A stretch of DNA of 64,000 nucleotides from Toxoplasma gondii ME49 (lineage: Eukaryota > Apicomplexa > Conoidasida > Eucoccidiorida > Sarcocystidae): NCBI RefSeq assembly GCF_000006565.2, contig NC_031479.1:5764885-5828884 (forward strand). The letters run 5' to 3'. Under the pieces are notes generated by a model, which was not told the origin of the DNA, ran no database searches, and worked only from the letters and a program-made list of their open reading frames with translations. Within the stretch, counting starts at the first letter, position 1; every line of letters begins with the position of its first letter. Shown piece after piece: positions 1 through 11,629 of this stretch. Made by a program: the position numbers and the translations under genes.

Positions 1-46
1 CTGCATTCGAGTTGCTGTGCGTATGTGCTTTGCGAGACTCTACCGA

Positions 47-391
47 CTACGGTGACTCAAACAGCTTCTTCTGCTTGACCAAAAAGCGAACCTTGACGGC
101 TTTGGCAGTTAGAGGGAGCCGAATAACGCCGGATTCTTGTGTCCGCAACGGGAAGTGGCTGCGTGCCCCTGTTTGCGGGGGCCCACAACATGATGAAGGA
201 AGTGAACGACAGTTGGACGGTACATTCGTTTGGGAGTTGGTTTCCTCAAAAACAGAGATAAACAGAACAGGCAACTGTACCGTTAACTCCGCAAGCGGAC
301 TAGACTGCGGTCGAGGCGGTTGGGGTTTGGTCCCTAGACCAGAAAAGGTTTTGTATCCTGTCGGATCCGAAACAAAGAACAAGCCAGCCAC
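47..391 (-). CDS. Possible exon of an unidentified minus-strand gene
   Basis: An open minus-strand frame of 114 codons begins with an ATG at 391. Its last third (near 145-47) reads as a basic stretch, RLPLTAKAVKVRFLVKQKK, resembling small ribosomal-type proteins, although I cannot name one. A plausible splice donor sits just before the stop. The plus strand is also open across 12-404, so strand is not certain. Nothing else in the first 770 bases supports a gene. Confidence 0.2.
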   Translation of the reverse strand: MAGLFFVSDPTGYKTFSGLGTKPQPPRPQSSPLAELTVQLPVLFISVFEETNSQTNVPSNCRSLPSSCCGPPQTGARSHFPLRTQESGVIRLPLTAKAVKVRFLVKQKKLFESP

Positions 392-771
392 GGGATGCGA
401 CTAGGCATAAACTGTTTGTGTAGCGTTTCATTGTGGATTTCGCTTTCTACCGTCGAGACTTTTGCGTCACCGGTTTTTACTACTCGTGCATCTGTTCAAA
501 AGGACCCGCCCCTTGGAATGTGTAACCAAGCGAATTGAAGGGGGCGGTTATTTTCTGGAAGTGATTCTTTCATGTTCCTAACCACACAACACGAGGGACG
601 CAAGACCTGTATGAACGGTCGCTTGTGCAGGCGGTTTCCCACAGGCGTGGCGGCGTCTCTCTGCTTATTTATATTTGTGTAAGCATGAAGGTCTGTAGCA
701 AAACCTCAAGTGTGTGCACAGGGAGTCGCGCACGTCATTTCGTGGCGATAAGGTACCTTGTTGTATTCGGG

Positions 772-2051
772 ATGCTGAGACACACTCTCATCCATGTCGC
801 CAAGATGCTATCCACTCATAATGGAGTGCCTGCCTGGAGAGTTCTCAGGGTCATTACAGGCCATTTTGACCCTTCCACTGTTTACGTCTTCAACGGCCAA
901 AACACGTGTGTGACCCTGTGGCAGCATGAGCTGCAACTGTGCCGCAATCTGCTCTTTCTCAACATTTCTAACTGTGAACTGACTAGCATCAGTGCCATAG
1001 TCTCTCTTACCAGCCTTAGACACCTTGACATTTCCTACAACAGTCTCGTCAAACTTGACAATATTAACAAACTGCGAGAACTCGAGAATTTGAGAGCCGT
1101 CGCCAACCCTATCTCACGATTCCAGGTGCGCAAATATGATCGCACCGATCACTCAAAAACAACAGAACACAGCTCCGACACATACACCAATTCACAACAA
1201 CAGCACGCTCGATGGGTTCCTGCCGTAGTCCCGAGGTTGAGCAGCATGTGCTCTGGATTCACATGAACAAGTTCGCATTTGCCACCGAAACCACTACTGC
1301 TGACACTATCTTTTTACTCAGAGGAGATGCCGAGTCGACAAGGATGCTGAGTTTTCTATATCCATATATATATATATATATATATGCAAGTTCGTGTCGG
1401 TGCGGACTGTGCAAGAGCCCACCAGTTTTCAGCGTTTCGCTGTCTCACAGTGGCATGGGTGGTTTGCTAGGTTTTCCAGTGCTGGTTGGAAATCTGTCGT
1501 CGTTGCAGTGTGCCTTTCACCAGGACCTCCGAGACTTGTCTGGCCTTGAATGCCTCAAGGCTCTCTCTTTCCAGAACGTGGATGGGACAGATGCATGCCC
1601 AGTTTGCCGCCTGGGGGACTACCGCGCCCGAATCTACTACCTTCTTCCCCAGGTCGCTCCGCGGTCCTTTACGTCAAAGACAGAAACAAAGGGAATTCTC
1701 ACTGCGCAGATATGTCCCGGAACCGGTGTGCCTCTAACTGCTCTTCGCACGCGGCTGAGTAGTCTGGATGGCGTGCGAGTTCATCTCCCCGACATCAACG
1801 CCAAGTTTGTAGAAGGGACAGAAACGCTCGAAAAGATGCGTGCAAGAACCGCTCAGCTGCGTGATCGTACTCAGCGTGTGTGCCTCCCGGCCGTCCTAGA
1901 TTTCCCTCCCTTTGAAGCAGGAACGTCAGTTTCTTCTGAATTCACACCGTGTGTAGAACATCTCGCGTCCCTTAGAGAGGCAGTTGCAGAAGCCAAGGAA
2001 GTTCTGGCGCTCTTCGAGAAACTAAGCATGTCTGTGGAAGACAAAGTTTGA
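772..2051 (+). CDS. Leucine-rich-repeat protein (LRRC61/SDS22-like)
   Basis: Two exons, 772 (or ATG 805) to 1125 and 1524 to 2051, join in phase 0 across an intron that holds an AT microsatellite. Exon 1 encodes a short lead-in containing TGHFDPSTVYVFNG and then LRR units such as LLFLNISNCELTSIS and LRHLDISYNSLVKL. Exon 2 continues with DLRDLSGLECLKALSFQN, a cap segment DYRARIYYLLPQ and the typical LSSLDGVRV that closes small LRR proteins. The tail (HLASLREAVAEAKEVLALFE) is probably a short coiled coil. The order of a TG-EFDPSS-like lead, three or four LRRs and a cap resembles LRRC61-like or SDS22-like scaffold proteins; the binding partner is unknown. A 57-nt in-frame segment at 1653-1709 has splice-like borders and might be removed. 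Its 3' end converges on EEFSEC. Confidence 0.75.
1364..1385. repeat. (TA)n microsatellite in LRR gene intron
   Basis: An uninterrupted TA dinucleotide run lying inside the single intron of the LRR gene. Confidence 0.9.
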
Positions 2052-2711
2052 GCGAGGATTTGTGAAACAGCTATGAACACCAGACTCCAACCAGGCTGAA
2101 CCCCAAATTTGCCGGAGCGCGCGAAGAGCGGAAGTTCCCGCGAGCGTGCTGGAAGCGGTCTGACACCGACGACGAAAAGAAGGGTTTGTTTACTGAAGAG
2201 AAAAAAATGAAAGTTGGTTGCGTGCATGCACCGAAAGATTCGGCAGGCATCTTTGCTCGGCCCAGCAGAATGCAACTCATCTGGAATCTTTTTTGCGAGA
2301 ACGACAAAACGCATGCGTCATGTGCATTTCAGAAGATGCTGTTCAGGTATGCTCCTTCAGTCACGGACGACTGACGAAATCGTTTAATGAAAATCTGCAG
2401 GGACGTGTCTCGATTAAGACGCAAATGAACGGAGATCCTGACGGAGACGTCCGCATACGCATCCGACACCAAATGGTTTGAATTTCTAGCCACAAATAGG
2501 TATGCACATGTCAAGAACCTGGATAGACTTGCATACACCACAACTCGCTGGGGCGTGACCCACATCGATGATCCTTAAAGTACACAACCCCTGAACCACC
2601 AAGAAAGCACTGCCACCTAAACAAAGGCGTGCATGTCCTTTCTGTTGGCGTTTTTTCTAAAAACGGAAAAGACGAATGAACGCACACCACGAAAGGGACT
2701 GGGTCGCGCGC
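2052..2711. other. Convergent 3' spacer
   Basis: About 660 bases between the stop codons of the LRR gene (+) and EEFSEC (-). It must hold both 3' UTRs. Any SECIS-like or polyadenylation signal was not convincing by eye, and no further gene is seen. Confidence 0.5.
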
Positions 2712-5700
2712 TCAGTTTTCGCCTTTCCGAACATCTTGGGAGAACTGCGCTGCTTTGTCATAGACTTTCTTTTTATAGTCTAGATGTATCAAGAAACCTG
2801 GGGCTTTGCCGTCGTTCCCTTTCCCCGACCCAAACACTGCGGAACACTTGATGGGCGTCGCGAGCTCCACCACAAATTTTCCCTTGTTTCCAAAGGCCTT
2901 TTCAATGCGGCCTTCAACTCTGGCCTCACGGCTGCTACCTTCGCGTGTGTGCACTTTCCCCGTGACCCTTCCCTCCGGGTTGCGTCCATGCAAGCCTGCT
3001 CGTGTCTCGCTATTTTGCTTTCCGTTCCCCACCTCATTTTGTTTCCTGGGTTCGCAGTTTGTGTCGTCTACCTGTGTGTCTGAGCCTTGCTGGCGGCATA
3101 TGGCCACTCGGAACCCGATAAAACGCGAAATGTGCTGAGGACTCTTGAACAAACCCCGACCTATCAGTGATCTAGCTTCCCCGTCGCCTGTGTCGTCGCT
3201 GTGGTCAGCCGGCGCTTCGAAAATGAAACGCTCGACACCGCCGACTTTGTGTTTCCACTTGTAGACTGGCAAACTGAGAACTGCAGGGTGGTGGAAAATC
3301 GACCGAACAGATGGGGAGCTAGCAGCCGATGATGAGAAAGCTACACTGCTTCCTGATGGCTTCTTGGCTGCTTGACTCGGCCGCTGCACATACACCCCAG
3401 GAGTCGCCGAGACCGCCGGGAACGATGGAACTGTGCTGAGTGGCTCGAGCATCTGGCCGAAAAATGCCAGTCTGCACATGGGCGAACTAGCGTCCATATC
3501 GAGCTTCGAACAAATGAAAATGCTACGGGGAGGAACCTGAGGAAAAGCGACAGTTCACGCGCACCACAGAACACACCGACCAGTTCCCGATGAAGCTGGC
3601 GGTGGAGGCATCTCTCCGGTGATGCAGGGCTTTTACCTTTGGAAACGAGGTGCAAGAGACACGCGAAATCACTCCTCTGACAGTTCTCTAGGTTCGTTCT
3701 TCCCCAGTTCCCGTTTCGTCTCTCAACCGTTTGCGTGTTTCTTTCTGACACCGGTTCCTCGTCGGTGGTCATTTGCACCTGCTCAGTGGATCTGCACTTA
3801 CCACGATCGGCTTTTCAAAGACTAGAAGCGCGTACTGCAGCACGGGCTTCTCCTCAGCCTCGCAAGAGCCACAAGAAGCATCTACACCTTTCGACAGTTT
3901 GCGCGTCATCCGAGATGGCTCCCCTGCGGCACCGAGTCGCGCGGAAGATGCAATTCCAGTGCTGGTTAAAGTAAGTTCCTCCTGATGCCGATATGTCGCG
4001 CGAAGATCCAGAGCAGACGGCCACTCTCGGGCGACGTTTGGGCTCTCGTAGTTTGCGTCGACACTCGGAATGAGCCTGCCAGTATTCAAACTGGATGCTA
4101 AGGAGCGCAACACACAATGACACACAGGGAGACACGGAAAATCACACACAGTCCGTTTACCTCTGTATGCAAGCGTTCGCCCAGCGGCGCAGTATCATCG
4201 CCTGTAGCGAATCACGCTTGCGGGCTTTCTAGCCGCATCTGCCGCCTACGATACCTTCCCTCAAGTACGAATATTTACAAAAATGACACAAACGAGTAAA
4301 CACACACGAAGCCCCAGTAAATGCGTGAGTTTGTGAAGATGAAAATATAAGTTTTCACATAATGTCCTGGACCTCCTACGTGACTCCCACCCATCTAGTC
4401 CATACACATGCAAGTCTCTCCGTGTATGCTTATATATAAATATCTATATCATGTGTATCGTGGAAAGCGTGTCTCGTACGAGGTCCGCAGAGTGTATATC
4501 TACTGTTTTCCCTTTATGTCCCTCTAACGGTGCGGATACACTCGAAACAGTTGGGAGGAAACAGAGACGTCGGTTTTCCTGAAAGATGAGAAGCTGGAAA
4601 CGGGATATCCTGGGTGGACAGCGGGACGGACTATGAGATCAAAACAAGGCGCGTTGCCCGCAGTTACTTTGTTTTCAACTTACCTCCGACATTTGAAGAC
4701 GCTGAATTCATCACTGAGGAGACACGAGAGAGAGTTTTCGCTTTTTCATCAATCGTTAACTCCTCAGTCTGGTCGCTCTCGTAAAACGCGAAGAAGTGCG
4801 CAGTGCACAGGATTGTTGTGTGTCCAACCGTGCAGTGGAATTTCGCTCCTGAGCCAATCTGTAAAAATGCCGAAATATTACTTTCTACATGGCATGGAAG
4901 CAAACACAATCTCAAGTGTCACACAGTTATGGAAGTCGAAAGAGAGAAGTCTAGTGTCCACCTATTTTTTACAAATCACATGGCCTGTAGCACTTTGAGA
5001 TCGAACTACCGGGAGATGCGACGTGTGGTTTTGAGAACAATTCTTGTTTAGCCGGGAAGTCAGCATATATTGATATATATATATCAATATATATATGTAT
5101 ATATGCAAATTCCACGCCAGCTGCGTCTGGCGCATCACTAAAGGAAGAGTCGAAACCTTTTAAAGCGCAGCGCTGCATATAATGAGGACATGCTTCAAGT
5201 CGCCATGCATGGAACATCAGAAGGATAACAACTGACGCTAGACTCCGGAAGAACACATTATAAACTGGGATTTCTAGGTTTTTATCCGGGGAGAAATCCA
5301 ACTTGCTCATTAGAAAGACCGTTAGAGACCGGAAGGCGCATGCACTGCACTGTGACTTTGTTGCTAGGCACGACTCTTCAAGTTTACAAATATGAGATTC
5401 CTTCCTCTTCAGCGGTCAGTGAAGACGTTTCAGAGAGACTCTCTTGTCTCACAGGTGGTTTGAAAAATCGAATCCTCTCGACGATGGCAATGCAGCCGTC
5501 CACAGCAGGGGGGACATGCTGCGGATCGCATATGGCGCCGCGTTCCTGAAGAAGGTAGCGAAACAGTACAGACAGTCCAGAACAAAGTGCTCAGGTGTCG
5601 TTTTTCGTGGTTTCTCCTGCCGTCTTCGGCGTTTGTCAGGTGGAAAAGTGCGTAGAAACAGCGGCTGCTTTCGGTGTCTGTTTCACGTGAAAGACACGAG

Positions 5701-8700
5701 TGCCCTTCGGACCGCCCTCTCTGGGGTCCGGCAAACCAGGAGACACCGATCTCCACACCTCGACGGCTTTCCGAACATGTCTTGCTGTACTTGCATGACA
5801 CCCAAAGACGTTTGCATGCATGCATGAGTTGTCAAGAAAGAATAGTCCTCATCTGCAGGGAGGCCTCTTAACGCCGACGCAACGACCTATAGACGACGGT
5901 GCATCGCATCCAGTATGTCACTGAGGCTTCGACGCAACGCGATACATCTCTTGACTCTAGAACGGTGTGGAAATGTTGTTGCATGCCTGCTCTTCCGCAG
6001 TTCAACACCAAACTGAAGAGAAGACGAACGCGAAGGCATCAGAAAAAGCCAAGAGAGAAAAGAGCGAGGGCGTCAACAGGTATATACGCCCGGTGGATGG
6101 TCCGCGTTGGGACGAGGGACGAAGCTGCGGTAAACATCATTTTGCAGTGACGCCACTGATCCATCAGGCGAACATATGTCTGTAACGTCCCTCGAAGTAA
6201 CGACAGTTTTACATGTGGACACAGCACGATGGCATCTACCGCCTTTTCGAAAGCCCAACGTTCTTCAAAGAACGAATTCGTTTCGCCTTGCCGAGAGGCG
6301 AACAGACCATCCGCGTCTGACCGTTTATACACCGTAACACCAGACACTTCGAATTTCCCCCGTACATAACAACACTTGAGTTTAATCTTTCCAGTTTTTC
6401 TCACTCTTTGTATATATGCAGAGACAGAGAGAGAATGACAAGTATAGAACCAGTAGGAAGCCAGGAGAAGGAGAGATTCAGAGACGACCACGGCGAGACT
6501 GAGAAAGCCATAGACAGAGAGAGTGAGAATCAGAAAGGGCGCATAGGATGCAAACCGGAAGCGACACTCGTAAAACAAGTGAGAATCGACTAGGGATGGA
6601 GAGTTCGACGCGACTAAAATCTGGTCAGTGCTTTCGTACCAAGCTGGAAGCATCGACTGAACTGACACACATGGCAACTCTTTGGCCTCGCCCCGCAGAC
6701 TCCACGTTTCGCTTGAACGTCTGTAAACTCCGAACTTTGACGGGATTTGCGCCTCCTGCGGAAGCGCTCAAGACGACGACCGAGTCGCCCACCTTCACCC
6801 GCCCAGACAGCACAGTCCCCGTCAGGACGGTACCTTTTCCTGCAGAGAAAAGGAAACAAGTGGAGAGGAGCAAGCTTGGAAAAGAGGGCGAGGGGCGCAG
6901 AAGCGGAAGACATGGAAAGCACAGCACGGAGCCGCTGACAGAAAGACGAAAATCAGCCTTTCCCGGTATCTAGGGACAAGCCGAGAGACGAAACTGCAAC
7001 GAAGAGCAGCCGAAGAAGACATCGGAATAAATCCCCAACTTTGGAACATGACACGTTCTTTCAGACACACCGTCAAGCGAAAGCAGAGACATCGGCGAGA
7101 AACTCTCCAGTTATGAAACACAGCGCCGTATTGCCAAAGAAACCGACGCAGAAACCAAGAGAGGACAAAAACCTGCAAATCAGACACTCGCCCTTACTAC
7201 AAAGATCCCGATCTGAACGTCGAGTCATCCACTGTGACCTGCTTGTCTATCGCGTTACGTCAGTCAATCAACCTATATATATATATATGTATATATATAT
7301 ACCTTTATATCTATCTATCGACAGTATCTACCTACCGATTTCTTTCTCTCTAACTAGCTATATCTATCTATTTACCTACCAATATATGTATCTCTATATC
7401 TACCTAGCTTTTTCTCTATCTATGTTTCTGTTTATATGTGAAGTGCGGGCACTCCTTTCTCCATGTCCCTGTGTGCATGGCTGTAGGCGAGAACGTGTAT
7501 GTGAAGTTGTGATAGCCTATGGCCGCATTGGCGTGCATGCGTCCACGCGCGTTCACATCTGCAGTTTGAAATATATCCTTGTTTCGAGGTAAATATCAGA
7601 AGTGTCCAGTTTTTAGCTTTGCTTCGCTGCAGACCCTGTGTCTCCTTTTTCTTACCCTTGAGGGCGAAGCAGTGATCAAAAACGAGGTAGAAAGAATCGT
7701 GGAAGGACAGAGAAGAGATGGTCCGACAACAGGGGCATGTTGTGCACCTCTGCTGCAGCGCGAGCCTGTCTACGAGACGCGAAGTTGAAGAGGAGTTCGC
7801 GTGGAAATGTGTGATCTCTGGCGCGATCAAAACGGACGAAAGCGCCTGCACGACGCCCTCGACGTTCCACGCAGGAGGCAAATTCGCGAGGTCCTGAACT
7901 GCGTCTTCATAGCGCACAAGCACCGGGAAAGAAACCCAAAACTCATCACTGAACGGCGAACGGAATCCTTACTCACTTGCGCGTGAGTCTGGAGTTGAAG
8001 AGACTGCAACGCCCTGCACGGTCGGATACGCGCGTGGCGTCTTGCATGCACTCGCAGGAGTCCACTCACAGGACAGAAAAAAGAAGATGCCAGTTCAAGC
8101 CAAAGGCCCAGTGCATGCAGCTCGGAACTGATCGACATGACAAGGCGCAGGCAGGAGCACTGAGAAAAAGTATGTGATGGAAACTGCAGAGACGCCTGTG
8201 GAGCAAGAGCCGGCTGGCCTGCACAGATCGTAAACACCCTCCTCTCTAGTAGTGGGCCGCGAGACGATCACTGATCGAGCAACTGCAGAGGCGCAGAAAT
8301 GACGCTTTATTCTTCAAACAGAGTCGCGTCTCCAGTTGACTTCCCCACCTGGATTCGCTGCAACAGGAACGATTGGAACGTCTGCGCCGAAGGCTGTCTG
8401 AGCAAAGACCCCTCGCAACTTGGCCGTGACTCCTTCCACCTGTCGCACAAGCAACAGCCTCATTTCCTTGAGATCTCTTGTTGTTCATCTGTTTTTCCTC
8501 ATGTGCCTTTCCCCAGTTGTTTTTCCACTGCCTTTAGCTTCGTGTTTTACCTCACTCGCTGTCTCTCGTTCGCTTCCTGTTCAACAGTCTTCCTTTTTGA
8601 GTTCGGAGGAAACAGGTGGCGAGCAATCTCGACGCCCCAGACACACAAGACGAAAACGGGATCTACAACTCTCGTGCATGCTGGCACCGGATTGCTGGAG

Positions 8701-10543
8701 AGAGCGAAGGACACAAGAGGAAATAAGACTAGAGGGATTGGACTCGGAGATCTTCTCTCGACTACAGTGGTATGCTCCTGAATGGAACGGTACAAGTGTA
8801 CCGTCAGACACGGCCAGGGAGCGAACAAGTCGTCCATTGTCGATCCCTTTGAGATACAGTAAGATGTTCTGCAAACGTAAAAAAACTGGAGAAGGCGCCT
8901 CAATCTTCAGAAGTCGCGCAACGCATGCATCTGCGTCACGGCAGCGAAATGCGAAGCGAAGAATTACCTTTTTGGCTCGAGTCTCTTCCGGAAAAAGATC
9001 GATTTTATTCAGGACGACGATCAGGTGTCGAGCGAGGAGCTCCGCGACAACGAGGCACTCTGAAAACAGAGAACAAGCGTGGAACCTTTGGGATGCTCTG
9101 CGAGCGCAAGAAAACTTGGATTCAGAAAAAAACCACAACGCATTCGAGTTCCCGTCGATCCTTCGACGAGGCTCATTCACCCGTGATATGGACTCTGACC
9201 TGGCACGTCGCTGCCACGGATGCACCCCGAATTTTATTTAATGCATTACGTCCCCCAAGAGCATCTCATTTTTCGAAATCGGAACTGCGACATTGTCTAG
9301 ATGAAAACGAGAGACGAAGGCGTGGAACCTAGCAAACACCGCTGGTTTCCGGCAGTCTTTCGAAACTTCTTGGTAGCTCCGTGTCTCTGAAAACTATCCA
9401 AATTCTGGAGAGACACTTTCGCAGAGGCCGAAGCAACATGCAGCTCCGACTGTCCATACACTTCAAGCACACACCAACCTCGATTCACTGCTTATGCACA
9501 GGAGTCACCACACAGAAGTTGTGAGTTGCTTGGAGAGCGTCGCTGTCGCTTTGAAAAACGCGTCAGTTAAAAACCAGAAGCGGGTGACTCGCATCTACAC
9601 GAACGCACTCCTGCAACGATCTGAAAAAGCTCGCGTGCACCCATATTATATCACCAAGAAATCGAACTTTTTTCTCTCAGACAGTTATCTGCAAGCTGTT
9701 TCACGCGCCTCTGTCGGCGCGGTTTGAGTTCCACAGCTCTGGAGCGCGAATCATTTGTCCGAGACAATGGCCACTCACAATGGCGGTCTGAGTGTGATCT
9801 CTAAGTTCCCGGTGCCGGTTGTGCACGGTGACTGCTTTCGATTTACCGGTTGCAACTCCGAAAGTGAAGAGAAGACCACCGTCAAGGCTGGCCCTGATAT
9901 CTGGCACTGTGTGCGTTTCTGCGCATGTTCCAGAGGTTCTTCTGTGTCGAGTTTGTCCTGTCAAAGGCGTACCTGCGGTTTGGGTCTGAATCCCCTTGGT
10001 TGCGTCCACAACGAGGAGAACGAGGTCGATGATCTGGGCGCCTCCAATGATGGTTTTGATCAAAGACGCGTGGCCGGGGCAGTCAACGAGACAAATCTGG
10101 ACGTTGGCTTTTCTACCCATTTCCCCCGACCCGCTCGCTGTCTCACACTCAAGTGTACATACACCCGAGTGGCGCGCGTCCACCGGGCGTGGAAGTCGCG
10201 TCGGGTCCGCAGAGGGTTCCGAGCCCGGCGTGTCTAGGTCTGTTGCCTCTCTCTTTTCGTTTTTCTCGAACTCGGCTCGGCTCGGGACAGTTGCCTCCGG
10301 AGAAGAGGCTGGGGAAGCCCCCTCGCCCGGGCGCGAGTCGATGTCCAGGGCCAGCGTGAAGGCCGAAAAGCCGAGGTCGATGGTGATGCCGCGTTCCTGA
10401 CTCTGCGGGTGTTTGTCCAGCGAGGCGGTGCTCCGCACAGCCGTCAGAACTCGAGCCAGCGACGTTTTTCCGCTATCGACATGCCCAAGGACGCCCACAT
10501 TTGCGTAAATCGGGTTGCCGCAGCAACATTTGACGCGTTCCAT
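2712..10543 (-). CDS. EEFSEC: Selenocysteine-specific elongation factor (EEFSEC/SelB)
   Basis: GTPase that delivers Sec-tRNA to ribosomes at UGA codons marked by SECIS elements. Nine exons: 10543-9973, 9059-8968, 8439-8349, about 7967-7656, 6839-6640, about 6242-6174, 4858-4684, 3923-3802 and 3536-2712, giving about 818 aa (human is 596). Visible G-domain motifs are GHVDSGKT (residues 20-27), RGIT (51-54), DCPGH (154-158) and NKID in exon 2. Later blocks follow EEFSEC order: VPVAANPGG, DHCFALKGKGTVLTGTVLSG, RGTLQ, AKFHCTVGH, LVFEKPI, CRLAFFG, and the domain IV pieces LIGRGLFK and FIGFRVAI. A Ser/Pro/Glu-rich insertion of about 80 residues separates RGIT from DCPGH, and exon 9 carries another hydrophilic insertion. 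The 5' edges of exons 4 and 6 are uncertain, and an ERGLV-like segment expected before exon 6 was not placed. Exon phases otherwise agree throughout. Confidence 0.93.
5064..5105. repeat. AT-rich microsatellite in EEFSEC intron
   Basis: TA-dominated run with ATATCAATAT interruptions, inside the intron between EEFSEC exons 6 and 7. Confidence 0.85.
7273..7430. repeat. (TA)n and TATC-type microsatellite in EEFSEC intron
   Basis: A TA run followed by imperfect TATC/TACC units reaching about 7430. It is wholly within the intron between EEFSEC exons 4 and 5. Confidence 0.85.
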
Positions 10544-11629
10544 GATTCAGGGGAAGGAGCACGAGAGAAACACCGTGCTCGCAAGACAGCTCGCGTGTAG
10601 ACAAACACGGAAGAGTGAGAGAATAGGGCCAGTCAGCCGGGACACCAGAGACAGAAACGAGGCAGTGGAGGACTACGGAGAAGTGTCACGTGAATTTGGG
10701 GAGTCGGCGTCGCTTTACAGGCGTGCTTCACTTTGAATATACATGTTTCGCGAAAAAGGGTGTCTTTGCAGCTGTCGAGAGTGGCGCATGCAACGCCGGA
10801 CCCACACGATAAAGCTGTTCAGTCAGATCTGCATGCGTTTCTTTCTTGAATTTGAATTCACTTTCTCAACTCCACTCTGATTCTCAAGGAAATTCTGGAA
10901 AGAAAAGACTCCTTTTTCTGATCCAAGGCGGAGAAAAACTCGTTCCTGCCTGGGGGGAATCGAGCTACCCGAGTGCCTCCGGCTTGCGGAGAACGTTTTG
11001 AGTCTCTCAACATTTGCATGCGCGCGCATTCATTTTCTCTTCTTCGTTTCTTTCGCCATTGTTCCTTACAGTTAAAGCCATCTGGTTTGTCCTTGTGCCG
11101 TCTTTTCCAATTTCCTCTGAAGAACTCGAGATTACTTTCTCCGATGTCCCTCCCAGAAGAATGCGCCCGGCAAAGCGGCCTCAATGTCGCTAGATGAGAG
11201 CTTTTTTCGCTTTTTCCTCGTTTCTCCGTCTTTGCAGTTCCCTCCAGTTTTTACCTTGACGAGCTTCCTCAGAGAGACGGAGACGCAGCGGAGAGAGAAC
11301 CGGAACCCTGTCGCTCGACCACTGCTCAACGAGCACAGTGTTAACTTCACACAGCGTTCTGTCGTTGTTGAATCAACGTTACGGTCAACCTTCAAAGTGA
11401 AAAGAACGAGGAGGCCTCCTCGCCGGACGCCATTCCACGAAGAAGTCGATCGACAGCAACCCGTTTCTCAGGGAGCACTTCTCAAACATCCGGATCTTGA
11501 AAAGGGGAACACACTTTTGCAAGCTCGCGAACGTTTTCCGGATCAAGCAGAAACGGCCCTCTGCATGCGTCGGCATGCATGCGCTAGGACGGAGGCTTTA
11601 TCCGTTTGCCTTCTTGCCGTTCCTTCACC
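10544..11629. promoter_or_regulatory. Shared divergent upstream region of EEFSEC and DHX33
   Basis: The start codons of EEFSEC (-, 10543) and the helicase (+, 11630) lie 1.09 kb apart, head to head, so both promoters and 5' UTRs must fit here. The segment contains GCATGC palindromes near 10786 and a cluster at 11563-11582. No TATA-like element or reliable ORF is evident. Confidence 0.55.
11563..11582. promoter_or_regulatory. GCATGC palindrome cluster upstream of DHX33
   Basis: Three TGCATGC-type words lie within about 20 bases, roughly 50 bases before the helicase ATG. GCATGC words are known to be enriched near T. gondii promoters. They also occur inside genes in this window, so function here is only inferred. 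Confidence 0.3.
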
